56,966 bases of DNA from Fibrobacter succinogenes (GTDB lineage: Bacteria; Fibrobacterota; Fibrobacteria; Fibrobacterales; Fibrobacteraceae). Location of the stretch: the NCBI RefSeq assembly GCF_902779965.1, contig NZ_CACZDK010000019.1:1-56966 (forward strand). The letters are read 5' to 3'. Shown one piece after another: positions 42,914 to 52,365 of this stretch; the stretch's first letter is position 1; the number at the start of each line of letters is the position of its first letter. The notes below the pieces were generated by a model that did not search any database, was not told where the DNA came from, and was given only the letters and a program-made list of their open reading frames with translations. Both the position numbers and the translations under genes were made by a program.

Positions 42914-43339
42914 ATGTCAAAAAAAATTTTATTAATTTCACTTTTGGCAGTCGCCTCTTTTTTTGTTTCTTGCTCTGACAAGCAGCCTGAAGCAAAGCCG
43001 ACTACTCAAGTCGTGCTGCCGCAATCGCAGCCTATTGTTCCTGTACTTCCGTTTACGGCTCCTGCAAAATCCAACATTACAGTCGAGAAAGCTGTTACTT
43101 ACGCAAAGGCAAGCAATGGTCTTGTTGAACTTGGCGTAACGTGGTCCGAACGTATTGACCATGCCAAGGATTTTGAAAAGATCCAGATTCTCAATGCATA
43201 TAATGTGGCTCGTGACCAGCTTTGTGCACGTGCAGGTTTGCAGGGCGGCATTGCCGAATTCGATTGGATTACGAATGTGGCCATGAAGAATCCGGATAAC
43301 AAAGTTGCTTTTGAAAAAGCCGGATTCAAGATTAAATAG
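42914..43339 (+). CDS. small lipoprotein of unknown function
   Basis: 141 aa; signal with lipobox FFVSC, followed by CSDKQPE and a Pro-rich stretch, then a compact helical domain (VEKAVTYAKASNGLVELGVTWSERIDHAKDF). Starts 21 nt after the tRNA and ends 40 nt before a terminator, so it may be transcribed with the tRNA. No family recognised. Confidence 0.7.
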   Translation: MSKKILLISLLAVASFFVSCSDKQPEAKPTTQVVLPQSQPIVPVLPFTAPAKSNITVEKAVTYAKASNGLVELGVTWSERIDHAKDFEKIQILNAYNVARDQLCARAGLQGGIAEFDWITNVAMKNPDNKVAFEKAGFKIK

Positions 43340-43379
43340 ATTATTAGTTCTAAGTTACTAGAAATATCAAAACAGAATG

Positions 43380-43403
43380 CCGCGAAGAATCGCGGTTTTT
43401 TTT
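43380..43403 (+). terminator. terminator of the small lipoprotein gene
   Basis: CCGCG-AAGAAT-CGCGG followed by eight T. Confidence 0.88.
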
Positions 43404-43439
43404 ATATGAAAAAATCCCACGACAGCGCGCGGGATGAAA

Positions 43440-43548
43440 ATCTCTAGTAACTCTTAACTAATGACTAGTAACTGTGCCGAAGGCACTTAGTAACTAAGTT
43501 CTGCCAACTAACCACTGTTTACTTCCTACTGTCTACTACTCGCTTATA
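43440..43548. repeat. short-period spacer repeats around a small hairpin
   Basis: Runs of CTAGTAACTCTTAACTAATG and ACTTCCTACTGTCTACTACT flank GTGCCGAAGGCAC. The right arm runs into the end of the glycosyltransferase gene. Confidence 0.6.
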
Positions 43549-44733
43549 AACTTCCACTTGGCGTTTGATGATGCCGTCCCAGGTGAAGCATTCGCTGATG
43601 CGCTTGCGGGCGCCGGCGAGGAGATGCTCTGTTAACGATGGATCGGCTGCGAGTCGCTTGAAGGCGTCGGCAAGCGCGACAGGATTTTTTTCGGGAACGA
43701 GGATTCCCGATTCGCCATCGATAACGACGTCCGGGATTCCGCCGACATTGCTTGCGACAATCGGAAGGCCGAGCTCCATGGCTTCGATAAGGACGACTCC
43801 GAGTCCTTCGGTGTCGCCTTTGCTGTCGACAATAGCTGGGAGCGTGAAGACGTTTGCCGTGCGGTATTCGTTCGCGAGGTCTTCAGGTGAAAGCTTGCCT
43901 GTAAATATGATTTCGGCAGAATCCGGGTTGGATTGCTTCACTTCGTTCGCAATGACGTGAAGTTGCTCGGTCAAATCGCCGACACCGACGATGCGGATTT
44001 CGAACTGGTCCGCTGGCAGGTACTTTGCGGCTTCGATAAGGTATGTGATGCCTTTGCGTTCGATGTGACGCCCGACAAAGAGAATCTTGAACTTGCCGTT
44101 CACCGGATGCGGAGTACTTCCGACTTCCGACTTCCTACTGTCTACTTCTAAAGTTGTTCCGTACGGGCTCCATTCGACGTTCACGTTGCGGAGTGCCTTG
44201 ATTTTAGAGGCGGTAAAGCTGGAATTCGCGAAGATTGCTTGCGATTGTCCAATGATAAATTTTAACAGTGGTTTGACCCACTTCTTTTTGCGGATGAGCA
44301 AGAGTTCTGCGCCGTGAAAGTTCAGCACAAGCGGGATTTTAAAAAGTTTTGCGGCGCCGAGAGCGATGTAGCCGTGCGGGAATGGCCAATGCGCGTGGAT
44401 GACATCGGGCTTCCATTTGCGGCAGATGCGCAGGCACTGGAAAAATCCGTTGATGATATAGGGGATGGCAAGCAGTTGCAGCCACGGCTTGGAGGCCATC
44501 TTGCTCGGGGCGCCTTCTTCGTGCGTGAGGATTTCCCAGTTGGCGGGTGCGTAACGGAAACGGTTGACGTGAGTGCCATCGATGTCGTGGCTCTTGAGTC
44601 CTTTATAGGCGGGGGCGAGTACTTGAATTTCGACGCCCGCTTTTTTCAGGTGTGCGATAGAGGTGCGCAACCATGGGACTTCGGCGTCTTCTTGGAATCT
44701 GGGGTAGACGGAGCCTATGACGAGAACTTTCAT
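43519..44733 (-). CDS. GT4 family glycosyltransferase
   Basis: 404 aa GT-B transferase. N-terminal VLVIGSVYPRF, IHAHWPFPHG, LNFHGAE; second lobe FKILFVGRHIERKGITYLIEA, then TLPAIVDSKGDTEGLGVVLIEAMELGLPIVASNVGGIPDV containing the donor-binding E-x7-E. Between the lobes a short segment (VDSRKSEVGSTPHPVNG) is encoded by spacer repeat (44110-44150), apparently inserted in frame. Likely surface polysaccharide synthesis. Its start overlaps the upstream gene's stop by 4 nt. Confidence 0.93.
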   Translation of the reverse strand: MKVLVIGSVYPRFQEDAEVPWLRTSIAHLKKAGVEIQVLAPAYKGLKSHDIDGTHVNRFRYAPANWEILTHEEGAPSKMASKPWLQLLAIPYIINGFFQCLRICRKWKPDVIHAHWPFPHGYIALGAAKLFKIPLVLNFHGAELLLIRKKKWVKPLLKFIIGQSQAIFANSSFTASKIKALRNVNVEWSPYGTTLEVDSRKSEVGSTPHPVNGKFKILFVGRHIERKGITYLIEAAKYLPADQFEIRIVGVGDLTEQLHVIANEVKQSNPDSAEIIFTGKLSPEDLANEYRTANVFTLPAIVDSKGDTEGLGVVLIEAMELGLPIVASNVGGIPDVVIDGESGILVPEKNPVALADAFKRLAADPSLTEHLLAGARKRISECFTWDGIIKRQVEVYKRVVDSRK

Positions 44734-45194
44734 TGTTCCTGCTTTTGTGTATCTTGTGGCTGAATGTCCTGGATACAGCTCGGATAGACGATGGGCTTCA
44801 CGTTTTTCTCAAACACGAGGTTCATTATATCGAAGTTGTGCTTGCTCGCAGTGCGCTGAAAACGACCTGCAACGCGGGTCCAGCCTTCTAGCTTGGAGTC
44901 CAGAAGCAAAAGCCCGATTCCGCTTTCGTGTTCCAGAAAGCCGATGATATCGCTACCGCGCTTGTTCTTGGAAAGCGTTTCTAAAAAGATATTCCAGAAC
45001 TGTAGCGCGTTGGCCTTGTTCCCGAGAATATTTTCGAGATTTTCAAAGTCAAATTCTATGTACACGAAGGAACTATTATCCTCGTCACTGCGGATAATTT
45101 CTTCTTGACAACGTCTTTCAAAAATATCTTCCGTGTAGATGGAGATATTGTATTGATGTTTTTTAATCAAGTTGAAGAGATCTTCCTTCATCAT
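44730..45194 (-). CDS. protein with degenerate GGDEF-like fold
   Basis: 154 aa. The part FVYIEFDFENLENIL...KRGSDIIGFLEHESGIGLLLLDSKLEGWTRVAGRF follows the secondary-structure pattern of diguanylate cyclase-like domains (R.sDiig.L...g...lL.......a..va.R.), but no GGDEF active-site loop is present. Such domains are found next to polysaccharide genes. Coupled to the GT4 gene by ATGA overlap; may regulate it. Divergent from the DUF4954 gene. Confidence 0.55.
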   Translation of the reverse strand: MMKEDLFNLIKKHQYNISIYTEDIFERRCQEEIIRSDEDNSSFVYIEFDFENLENILGNKANALQFWNIFLETLSKNKRGSDIIGFLEHESGIGLLLLDSKLEGWTRVAGRFQRTASKHNFDIMNLVFEKNVKPIVYPSCIQDIQPQDTQKQEQ

Positions 45195-45222
45195 CGCCCT
45201 TAATTTAGTCTATTTTTTATTC

Positions 45223-47091
45223 ATGCAGCGATTGTTAAAATTGAAAAAAGCGCTGAAGAGCAGTGTTTTGGCTACTTCGGTCGAAAATTTTAAAGTTATC
45301 AAGTCAGCGACTGGCAAGTACCGTCCGATGACGGCTTTCGAAATCCAGATTTTGGAGAAAAACGGTAACAGTTGCGATGACTGGACAAAGGTGCTGGTTG
45401 AGCCGGATTTTGATCCGAATAGAATTTTCCGTTCCAGTTTTATGGGCGATGTGAGGCTGCCGAAGTTTTTCGGTACGCTCCTCTTGCCGGGCGATGTTTC
45501 GGTCGCGACTGGTATTTATGATTGCATGGTCCACAACTGCATTATCGAGAACGCCCTGATTTACAAGGTCTCGATGCTTAGCAACGTGCTTGTGCGTGGT
45601 AGCGCTGTTGTGCATAATGTGGGTACTCTTGTCAGCAGTGGAAAGATTAACTACATGGTGGGTTCCACTATCAATGTGGGTAACGAGATGGGCGGTCGCG
45701 AAGTGCTGGTGTTCCCGGAACTCACAATGGATCTTGTCGATTTGCAGTTGTTCCACAAGGCGGAAGCGAGTGTCCAGAATTCTTTCGTGGAAATGCTTAG
45801 CGCTTACCGCTCTGAACTGGCGCTCCCCTTCGGGATTGTGGGGAAGGGCGCGATTGTTTCGAATACGAACATTATCCGTAATAGCTGGATCGGACCGCAT
45901 GCTCGTATCGAAGGTGCTGCAAAGATTCGCAATTCGATTATTATGAGTTCGCTCGAAGAATCGAGCCATGTCTATGATTCCGTGATTCTCGAAAATACGG
46001 ATATGCAGATGGGCGTGACGGTACATTCCGGCGCCGAAGTCCAAGGCTCCGTGCTGATGAGTCGCTGCAAGGTGGGGAGCAAGGCTATCGTAAAGTCTTC
46101 GATTATTGCGCCGTGCTGCCATATCGAAGAAGGCGAAGTCAACAGTTCGTACATGGGACCGATGACGCAGATGCATCACCACTCGCTTTTGATTGCAGCA
46201 CTTTGGCCGGAAGGCTGTGGCAACCTGGGCTATGGCGCGAATGTCGGTAGCAATCACACGGGTCGCATGCCGGACCAAGAAGTGATGCCTGGCCAGGGAA
46301 TGTTCTTTGGGCTTGGCGTGAACATCAAGTTCCCGTCGAATTTCCGCGAGTCGCCGTTTACTTTGATTGCAAGCGGGCTTACGACACTTCCGCAACGGCT
46401 CAAGTTCCCGTTCTCGTTGATCCATGCCGGGGACCCGCAGTTGGTGGGCGTAGCGCCGCGCTTGAACGAAATTGTACCGGGCTGGAACTATTCCAAGAAT
46501 GCGTATGCGCTGGACCGCAATGCGTACAAGTATGCCATTCGCGGGAAAGGCCTTGTTCCGTCTACGTTCTACTCGATTTACAATCCTGAAACGGCGCGCC
46601 TTGTGTTTGATGCGTACAATCGTTTGCAGGTGGACAAGATTAAGGACGTTTATACGAAATCCGATATCGATGGCCTTGGTGAAAACTTCATGCGCGAGCG
46701 TGTGCGCCAGAGTGCTATCAAGACGTATAGCGAATACTTGGAACGCTATGTGCTTGACTTGATGCTTTCGCTTGTAGAAAGCGATGAGTCACTTTCGAAA
46801 CAGTCTGTGCGGGAGTTGCGTAAACTCCTTGGCGAGTCGAACAAGGAAATTGCACGCGTTGTATCTTTGCCCGAGACGATGGATGAATTGGTCAAGCGTT
46901 ACAAGCAGCTCGAAAAGGAATGGTTCGATAACGTAAACCATGGCTTGGATCGCGATAACGAACGCGGCCGCAAGATTTTCGATGACTACGACAGCGCTCA
47001 TCCGGTAGACAAAGGCTTTATGGAATGGGAAAAAATACGCCTTGAAGAATCGGCAAAGCGCCTGAATGCGATTGTGAAAAATCTCGCTTAG
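45223..47091 (+). CDS. DUF4954 protein with left-handed beta-helix
   Basis: 622 aa from the ATG at 45223, chosen because the longer frame overlaps the divergent gene's start. Residues ~75-320 contain hexapeptide-type repeats (NALIYKVSMLSNVLVRGSAVV, KGAIVSNTNIIRNSWIGPHARIEGAAKIRNSIIM) forming a left-handed beta-helix; residues beyond ~440 are helical. This matches DUF4954 of Bacteroidetes and spirochaetes, related to nucleotidyl- or acyl-transferases, activity unknown. TATTTT ends 6 nt before ATG with no RBS, so possibly leaderless. Confidence 0.85.
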   Translation: MQRLLKLKKALKSSVLATSVENFKVIKSATGKYRPMTAFEIQILEKNGNSCDDWTKVLVEPDFDPNRIFRSSFMGDVRLPKFFGTLLLPGDVSVATGIYDCMVHNCIIENALIYKVSMLSNVLVRGSAVVHNVGTLVSSGKINYMVGSTINVGNEMGGREVLVFPELTMDLVDLQLFHKAEASVQNSFVEMLSAYRSELALPFGIVGKGAIVSNTNIIRNSWIGPHARIEGAAKIRNSIIMSSLEESSHVYDSVILENTDMQMGVTVHSGAEVQGSVLMSRCKVGSKAIVKSSIIAPCCHIEEGEVNSSYMGPMTQMHHHSLLIAALWPEGCGNLGYGANVGSNHTGRMPDQEVMPGQGMFFGLGVNIKFPSNFRESPFTLIASGLTTLPQRLKFPFSLIHAGDPQLVGVAPRLNEIVPGWNYSKNAYALDRNAYKYAIRGKGLVPSTFYSIYNPETARLVFDAYNRLQVDKIKDVYTKSDIDGLGENFMRERVRQSAIKTYSEYLERYVLDLMLSLVESDESLSKQSVRELRKLLGESNKEIARVVSLPETMDELVKRYKQLEKEWFDNVNHGLDRDNERGRKIFDDYDSAHPVDKGFMEWEKIRLEESAKRLNAIVKNLA

Positions 47092-47103
47092 GCGTGGATT
47101 GAA

Positions 47104-47682
47104 TTGCGCGGACTTTTTTCTGTTATGTTGTTATATATTTTACTTTGTCTAGAAATTGTTTTGCGGACGTTTCTTGAAATTCGCGAACGTAGGCTTACGC
47201 AATTGCGTGGTGGCGTGTTTGCGGTTTTGCGTGCGATTCCGCTTGTAAACGATATTGTGCCGCTTCCAGAAAATCGTAACGAAGTGCCCGAGTCGAAATT
47301 TGTGAAGCTGCACGAAGAAGGGCATAAAGTGCTGCATCATGCGATGTTGCGCAACTTGATGAAGATTGCCTTTTGGATGGTGGCGGTGTGGTTCATGGCA
47401 GCAATGATGGTGCGCTGGAACGCAAGTTTTATCGAAGCTGTGCTGTGGCTCCATTTGGCGGCAATTCCGTTCCGCATGCTGTTTCATTTTTACTGCTGGA
47501 GCCAGGAATACGAATGCGACAGGTATGCGCTAGAAAAGACGGACAAGAAAGTGGCAAAGGCCGCATTGCGCGAACTTGCTGCATGCGAAATTCCGTACAC
47601 CGCCTTGTTTGCGCTCGTGTATCGTGAACACCCGACTGCTGTGTTGCGCAGCCAAAGACTGCTTCGAAAAGTGGTGAAGTAG
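47104..47682 (+). CDS. membrane M48-like zinc metallopeptidase
   Basis: 192 aa from TTG; an ATG at 47125 is an alternative start. An N-terminal hydrophobic segment, HEEGH motif at 70-74 (HExxH), two membrane segments at ~88-130, and a second ligand region QEYECDRYALEKTDKK where M48 proteases have E..AD..A. The protein is shorter than HtpX. Lies 13 nt after the DUF4954 gene. Proteolytic activity is inferred. Confidence 0.75.
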   Translation: MRGLFSVMLLYILLCLEIVLRTFLEIRERRLTQLRGGVFAVLRAIPLVNDIVPLPENRNEVPESKFVKLHEEGHKVLHHAMLRNLMKIAFWMVAVWFMAAMMVRWNASFIEAVLWLHLAAIPFRMLFHFYCWSQEYECDRYALEKTDKKVAKAALRELAACEIPYTALFALVYREHPTAVLRSQRLLRKVVK

Positions 47683-47718
47683 TTGCGCTTTCGTGAATGG
47701 CGTGCTTGGCCTGTCGAC

Positions 47719-49500
47719 TTATGCAAAATCACTTGCGTTAATTTTGCTGACATCGGCCTTTCCTAGATCGGATAATGCGGCAAGGCGGTTGGCCTGTTTT
47801 TCGATGACTTTTTCGAAAAGGTTTCTCACGTAGCGTCCGTTGCCAAAACGGCTGTCCTTGTTTTGCACGGCTTTAGCAATGCATCTTTTCATGGCCACTT
47901 CGGCATCGTAGTCCATCTTGTAGTCGTATTTCGACAAGAGCGTTTTGAAAATTTCAGCGAGTTCATCTTCCGTGTAATCGGGGAATTCAATGTACCGGTT
48001 GAATCTCGAAGAAAGTCCCGGATTGGAATTCACGAAATTCTTGATTTCGTTCGTGTAGCCTGCGATGATGACCACCAGTCTGTTGCGATCGTCTTCCATG
48101 CGCTTGAGGAGCGTGTCTATCGCTTCTTGACCGTAATCGTTTTCGGCATTTTTCGAAAGTGTGTAAGCTTCATCGATAAAGAGGACGCCATCGAGTGCAC
48201 TGTCAATAACCTTGTTTGTCTTGATTGCCGTTTGCCCCATGTAGCCTGCGACCAAGTCGGCACGCGAGGTTTCGACCAGGTGCCCTTTGGCAAGAACGCC
48301 CATGTCCCTGAATATTTCGGCCATGATTCGTGCAATTGTTGTCTTGCCGGTTCCGGGGTTACCGGAAAATACCAAGTGGTAAGATGTCGGCGGAACGGAG
48401 AATCCTTTTTTCTTGCGCTCTTTTTGAATCTTGATAAAATTGCGGAATGTAATGACTTCTTTTTTGACCGAAGAAAGCCCGATGAGCTCGTTGAGTCTTG
48501 TTATCACATCGCTACTGACGAAATTATCAGGTTCGATTTTAGACTTGTTTTTTATGACCATGTCGTTCAGCGGATTTTTGTAATTCACTTGACGGGTTGT
48601 ACATTTCACGTATCCCGCCTTGCGCGCAAACAGGTGGTAATTGCCGATGAAACGTTCCAGGTGCTGTAACCACTGGACTTCTTGCGGGGTGAGTTTGCGG
48701 TCGATGTTTGCAAGTGCTGCCGAAAAATCATACATCAGGCGCATGTACTTTTGAGTGGCATCCGGTGATAATTCTGAGAAAATGGAAGCGAACAGGAATA
48801 TTTCGCCTGTAGCTTCGACTTGGGCATGGTTCTTTTGCAAGTTGTCGAGCAGTGAATCCATGTCGATGATTCTATCGACGAATGCCTGGAAAACAAGGCG
48901 ATTCCAGTCCGTGTTTTCTGGAGCGTTTGTTCGGAGTTTCAAGAGGAGCGTCACGAAACCGCACGATTCAAATGTGTCGAAACTGACCTCGTGTCCGAGC
49001 TTTGCCGAAAGGAATGCCACGTCCGAAAGGAATATGGTCGAAAGTTCATGGAATGTATCGCTCCCACTTCCTAGCGAAAAGTGGTTGCGCAGTTTTTCGG
49101 CAACGCCGTTGTAGTGTATAAAGTCGTCGAAAAATTTCGAAATTGCAGAAACTGTCGGCTCAAGTCGTTTCATGCTCCGTACGAGTTTCTGATCGATGGT
49201 TCCATCGGGCTTGATGGCGGCGGCATACCCTGACTCGCCAAGGGAATTACTTTCTAGCGGGCTGGTCAAAGCCTCTTTCATTAAATCCGCAATCTGTTGC
49301 GTAGTTTCGTTTTCGCGGTTCTTGCTCCAAAAGAGAAAACCCATCAGCAAAACAAACAATGCGAACCCGGCAAAAATCAAATATGTAATGGGGCCATAAA
49401 CGACAGAAAGTTTGACAACAACAATCGTAGCAAACATCAACACCATCGTAATAATGAGCGTTAATCCCTTGATCAAGTTTTGGTTTTTCTTGCTAGACAT
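47719..49500 (-). CDS. CbxX/CfxQ-type AAA+ ATPase with N-terminal membrane anchor
   Basis: 593 aa. Two transmembrane helices in residues 8-58, a helical region with TerB-like character (~150-310), then a AAA+ module: FSGNPGTGKTTIARIMAEIF (Walker A ~378-386), AGYMGQT pore loop, GVLFIDEAYTL Walker B, SSRFNRYIEFPDYTEDEL (sensor/Arg finger). CbxX-type ATPases remodel Rubisco or act in type VII secretion (EccA); neither partner is here, so the client is unknown. The membrane anchor is unusual for the family. Confidence 0.85.
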   Translation of the reverse strand: MSSKKNQNLIKGLTLIITMVLMFATIVVVKLSVVYGPITYLIFAGFALFVLLMGFLFWSKNRENETTQQIADLMKEALTSPLESNSLGESGYAAAIKPDGTIDQKLVRSMKRLEPTVSAISKFFDDFIHYNGVAEKLRNHFSLGSGSDTFHELSTIFLSDVAFLSAKLGHEVSFDTFESCGFVTLLLKLRTNAPENTDWNRLVFQAFVDRIIDMDSLLDNLQKNHAQVEATGEIFLFASIFSELSPDATQKYMRLMYDFSAALANIDRKLTPQEVQWLQHLERFIGNYHLFARKAGYVKCTTRQVNYKNPLNDMVIKNKSKIEPDNFVSSDVITRLNELIGLSSVKKEVITFRNFIKIQKERKKKGFSVPPTSYHLVFSGNPGTGKTTIARIMAEIFRDMGVLAKGHLVETSRADLVAGYMGQTAIKTNKVIDSALDGVLFIDEAYTLSKNAENDYGQEAIDTLLKRMEDDRNRLVVIIAGYTNEIKNFVNSNPGLSSRFNRYIEFPDYTEDELAEIFKTLLSKYDYKMDYDAEVAMKRCIAKAVQNKDSRFGNGRYVRNLFEKVIEKQANRLAALSDLGKADVSKINASDFA

Positions 49501-49692
49501 AAAAATCCTTCTTTATCATCTCAAATGTATAATAATTTCTAGGAGAGTATTGTTTAAATGTAATGACTGGATGTCAGTTGCTAGTTCATAGAACTTAGAA
49601 CTGCGGCGGATGCGGACTCAGTAACTCGGAACCCGTAAAGAGGCAAACCTAAGAATTAGTTTTTTTGTATATTCTTTGCCACAGAGGTTTTT

Positions 49693-50640
49693 ATGTCCCG
49701 AATGAATGATTTGAATGTTTGCAAAAAATCTGTAGCTTTGGTTGCGCTTGCGTTTTTGGCGGTTTCTGCCCACGCTTTTGATTTGTCGGTCAAGGCAAAT
49801 GTCGATAACGCACAAGTTTTTATCGGTGACAAGTTCAATTACGAGATCCAGGTGACGGCCCCCGAAAATGCCATCGTGGATTTACCGAGCTTTGTCGGGA
49901 ACCTTGGCAGCTTTGAAGTCAAGGAAATGAAGAACGAAAAGATTACCGAGGGCATGCCTAAGGGAACGGCGAAGTTTACCTGGATTGCAACGCTCAATAC
50001 ATTTGTAAGCGGTGACTTTTTGATTGCACCGCAAGAAGTGAATGCAGTTGTCGGAACGGATACGGTTAAGACGCACACGGACCCGGTCGCGGTCAAGGTT
50101 TCGAACCGCACAAACGGCGAAGAAACGGATATCATCGAAGTGGAAGACCCGATGAGCGATCCGCGCCTTCCGCAGTGGCTCTATGTGATATTCGCTGTGC
50201 TTGGCGTAGCTTTGCTCGTGTTCCTTGGATGGTTCTTGCACAAGAAATTTGCAAAACGTGGCGAGGCGCCTCAATTGCCGCCGTACGAAGAAGCGGTACT
50301 TGCACTCAAGAATTTGCGCAACAGAAATTACCTTGCCGAAGGCAATCAAGGCGATTTCTTTATGTCGCTTGGCTTTATTACTCGCCGTTACATCGAAAGG
50401 CGTTTTGAAGTCGATATTTTGGATGCAACCGTTGCCGAACTCAAGAAGCGTATGTCGCATGTGGCAGGCCTCCCGCAGGCTTACAAGGAATCCGTGGTGA
50501 CGCTCGCTGTTGAAACGGAACCGGTCAAGTTCGCGAAGATGAAGCTCGAAGGCGAACGCTGCAAGTTCTGGGACGAATGGGCCGACCGCCTGCTCGAAGA
50601 CACCAAGCCCGTGCCGGAAGAAGAAAAAGCGAAGAAGTAG
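49693..50640 (+). CDS. BatD-like membrane protein
   Basis: 315 aa. Signal peptide (cleavage after AHA), a periplasmic immunoglobulin-like domain (SVKANVDNAQVFIGDKFNYEIQV...) as in BatD oxygen-tolerance proteins, one transmembrane helix at ~157-177, and a cytoplasmic helical domain (PPYEEAVLALKNLRNRN..., cf. DUF4381). RBS AGAGG. First gene of a BatD-like/LemA/M48 unit, a set linked to envelope stress. No MoxR ATPase or vWA genes follow. Confidence 0.7.
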   Translation: MSRMNDLNVCKKSVALVALAFLAVSAHAFDLSVKANVDNAQVFIGDKFNYEIQVTAPENAIVDLPSFVGNLGSFEVKEMKNEKITEGMPKGTAKFTWIATLNTFVSGDFLIAPQEVNAVVGTDTVKTHTDPVAVKVSNRTNGEETDIIEVEDPMSDPRLPQWLYVIFAVLGVALLVFLGWFLHKKFAKRGEAPQLPPYEEAVLALKNLRNRNYLAEGNQGDFFMSLGFITRRYIERRFEVDILDATVAELKKRMSHVAGLPQAYKESVVTLAVETEPVKFAKMKLEGERCKFWDEWADRLLEDTKPVPEEEKAKK

Positions 50641-50662
50641 ATTTAAAAGAAGGAGAAAAAAC

Positions 50663-51220
50663 ATGGTCACTCTTATTGTTATCGCTGTCATAGTGGTTCT
50701 TATCTTGTGCTTCATTTCCATGTACAATGGACTTGTGAAGCTACGCAACAATCGCGAGAATGCATTTGCAAATATCGATGTGCAGCTCAAGCAGCGCTAT
50801 GATCTTGTGCCGCAGTTGGTCTCGACGGTCAAGGGTTATGCTTCTCACGAAAAGGAAGTGCTTGAAAAGGTGACGGCCGCCCGTACTGCTGCCATGAATG
50901 CAACGACTATCGACGAGAAGGTTGCTGCGGACAAGGCGATGAGTAGCGCGCTTTCGGGACTCAAGATATCGCTCGAAGCGTATCCGGAACTCAAGGCTAA
51001 CCAGAACTTCTTGCAGTTGCAGACAGAACTTGCGGATATCGAAAACAAGCTTGCCGCTGCCCGCCGCTTCTTCAATTCTACGACTCGCGAATTCAACAAC
51101 GCTTGCGAAACATTCCCGAGCAATATCATTGCCGGCATGTTCAACTTTAAGCGTGCTGCCATGTACGAGGCCACTGAAAATCGCGAAACACTCGAAAAAG
51201 CACCAGAGGTGAAGTTTTAA
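50663..51220 (+). CDS. LemA family protein (copy 2)
   Basis: 185 aa. Transmembrane helix at residues 2-20, then MYNGLVKLRNNRENAFANIDVQLKQRYDLVPQLVSTVKGYASHE, the LemA hallmark. RBS AAGGAGA. Followed by the M48 protease, the usual LemA-HtpX pairing. Confidence 0.96.
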   Translation: MVTLIVIAVIVVLILCFISMYNGLVKLRNNRENAFANIDVQLKQRYDLVPQLVSTVKGYASHEKEVLEKVTAARTAAMNATTIDEKVAADKAMSSALSGLKISLEAYPELKANQNFLQLQTELADIENKLAAARRFFNSTTREFNNACETFPSNIIAGMFNFKRAAMYEATENRETLEKAPEVKF

Positions 51221-51337
51221 TGAGTAGACAGTAGGCAGTAAACAGTAAAATAATGGCGCGACTGGTGTCGCGCGTTTAACTAGCGCCTTCGGCGCATTTT
51301 TCTCCGTCTACTTCCTACTTCTAACTTCCTACTGCCT
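51221..51337. repeat. spacer repeats with hairpins between LemA and M48 genes
   Basis: GTAGACAGTAGGCAGTAAAC on the left and CTACTTCCTACTTCTAACTT on the right are partial complements. Between them are CGCGAC-TGGT-GTCGCG and GCGCC-TTC-GGCGC followed by ATTTTT, which may act as a weak terminator. Confidence 0.6.
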
Positions 51338-52357
51338 ATGCGTTACGTCGGTATCCAGACTCAGATTTGGCGGAATAACCGCAATACGGCGATACTGCTT
51401 TGTACGTTCCCGCTGCTTGTGCTGGGAATGGTTTTGGGTTCTATCGCCATGCTCGACTGGATCGGTTTTTTTTGCTGGGAAGGGCGCTGTGATGCCGGGA
51501 GGCAGGCTGCGGCGTTGCATTGGCCTGTCATTTGGGAAATTTTTTATTCGGTAGCGCCGTATGTGCTTGCGATAACCGCGATTTGGTTTATCATTGCCTA
51601 TTTCGCAAACGTTTCTATCATCCGTCATGCCACGCATGCGCGCCCGCTCGAACGCAAGGAAAATTTGCGTGTTTATAACATCGTCGAGAATCTCTGCATT
51701 GCAGGCGGCATCGAGATGCCGAAAATCAACATTGTGAATGATTCGAGCTTGAACGCTTTTGCAAGCGGTATTGACATCAATTCTTATACGATTACACTCA
51801 CGACGGGAATTATAGACAAGCTGGACGATGCGGAACTTTCGGCCGTTGTGGGCCACGAGCTTACGCACATCAAGAATCGCGATACGCGCCTCATGGTGGT
51901 GTGCATCGTGTTTGTAGGGATTTTCTCCATGCTTATGCACGGGATATTCCAGATTTTAGGTTCTATGTCGCATACGCCGCGCCGCTCCAGCCGTAAGGGC
52001 AATGGTGGCGGTATAATTATCGTTTTGCTCGTCGTTTTGCTTTGGTCAATCGTGGGGTATTTCTTTAGTTCGCTCACTCGACTTGCGATTTCTCGAAAGC
52101 GCGAGTACGTTGCCGATGCTGGCGGTGCCGAGCTTTGCGGTGACCCGCTTGCTCTTGCTTCGGCGCTCCGGAAAATTTCGGACGATCCGGGGCTTGGTAA
52201 TGTGAATCGCAGCGACATTGCTCAGTTGTACGTGATTCACCCAGACGAAGAAGCCGATAACGACATGGGCCTTAAAGGTTGGGTGGCAAAGGCGAACATC
52301 TTGTTCTGCACGCACCCGGATACGCCCGAACGCATTAAGTTGCTCGAACAATTTTAA
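51338..52357 (+). CDS. M48 family membrane zinc metalloprotease (HtpX-like)
   Basis: 339 aa. Two N-terminal transmembrane segments, HELTH at 173-177 with preceding SAVVGHE, two more membrane helices, then Glu256 in KREYVADAGG as third zinc ligand. Ends HPDTPERIKLLEQF, typical of HtpX. Expected to degrade damaged membrane proteins, working with LemA. Confidence 0.95.
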   Translation: MRYVGIQTQIWRNNRNTAILLCTFPLLVLGMVLGSIAMLDWIGFFCWEGRCDAGRQAAALHWPVIWEIFYSVAPYVLAITAIWFIIAYFANVSIIRHATHARPLERKENLRVYNIVENLCIAGGIEMPKINIVNDSSLNAFASGIDINSYTITLTTGIIDKLDDAELSAVVGHELTHIKNRDTRLMVVCIVFVGIFSMLMHGIFQILGSMSHTPRRSSRKGNGGGIIIVLLVVLLWSIVGYFFSSLTRLAISRKREYVADAGGAELCGDPLALASALRKISDDPGLGNVNRSDIAQLYVIHPDEEADNDMGLKGWVAKANILFCTHPDTPERIKLLEQF

Positions 52358-52365
52358 TTATTTGC

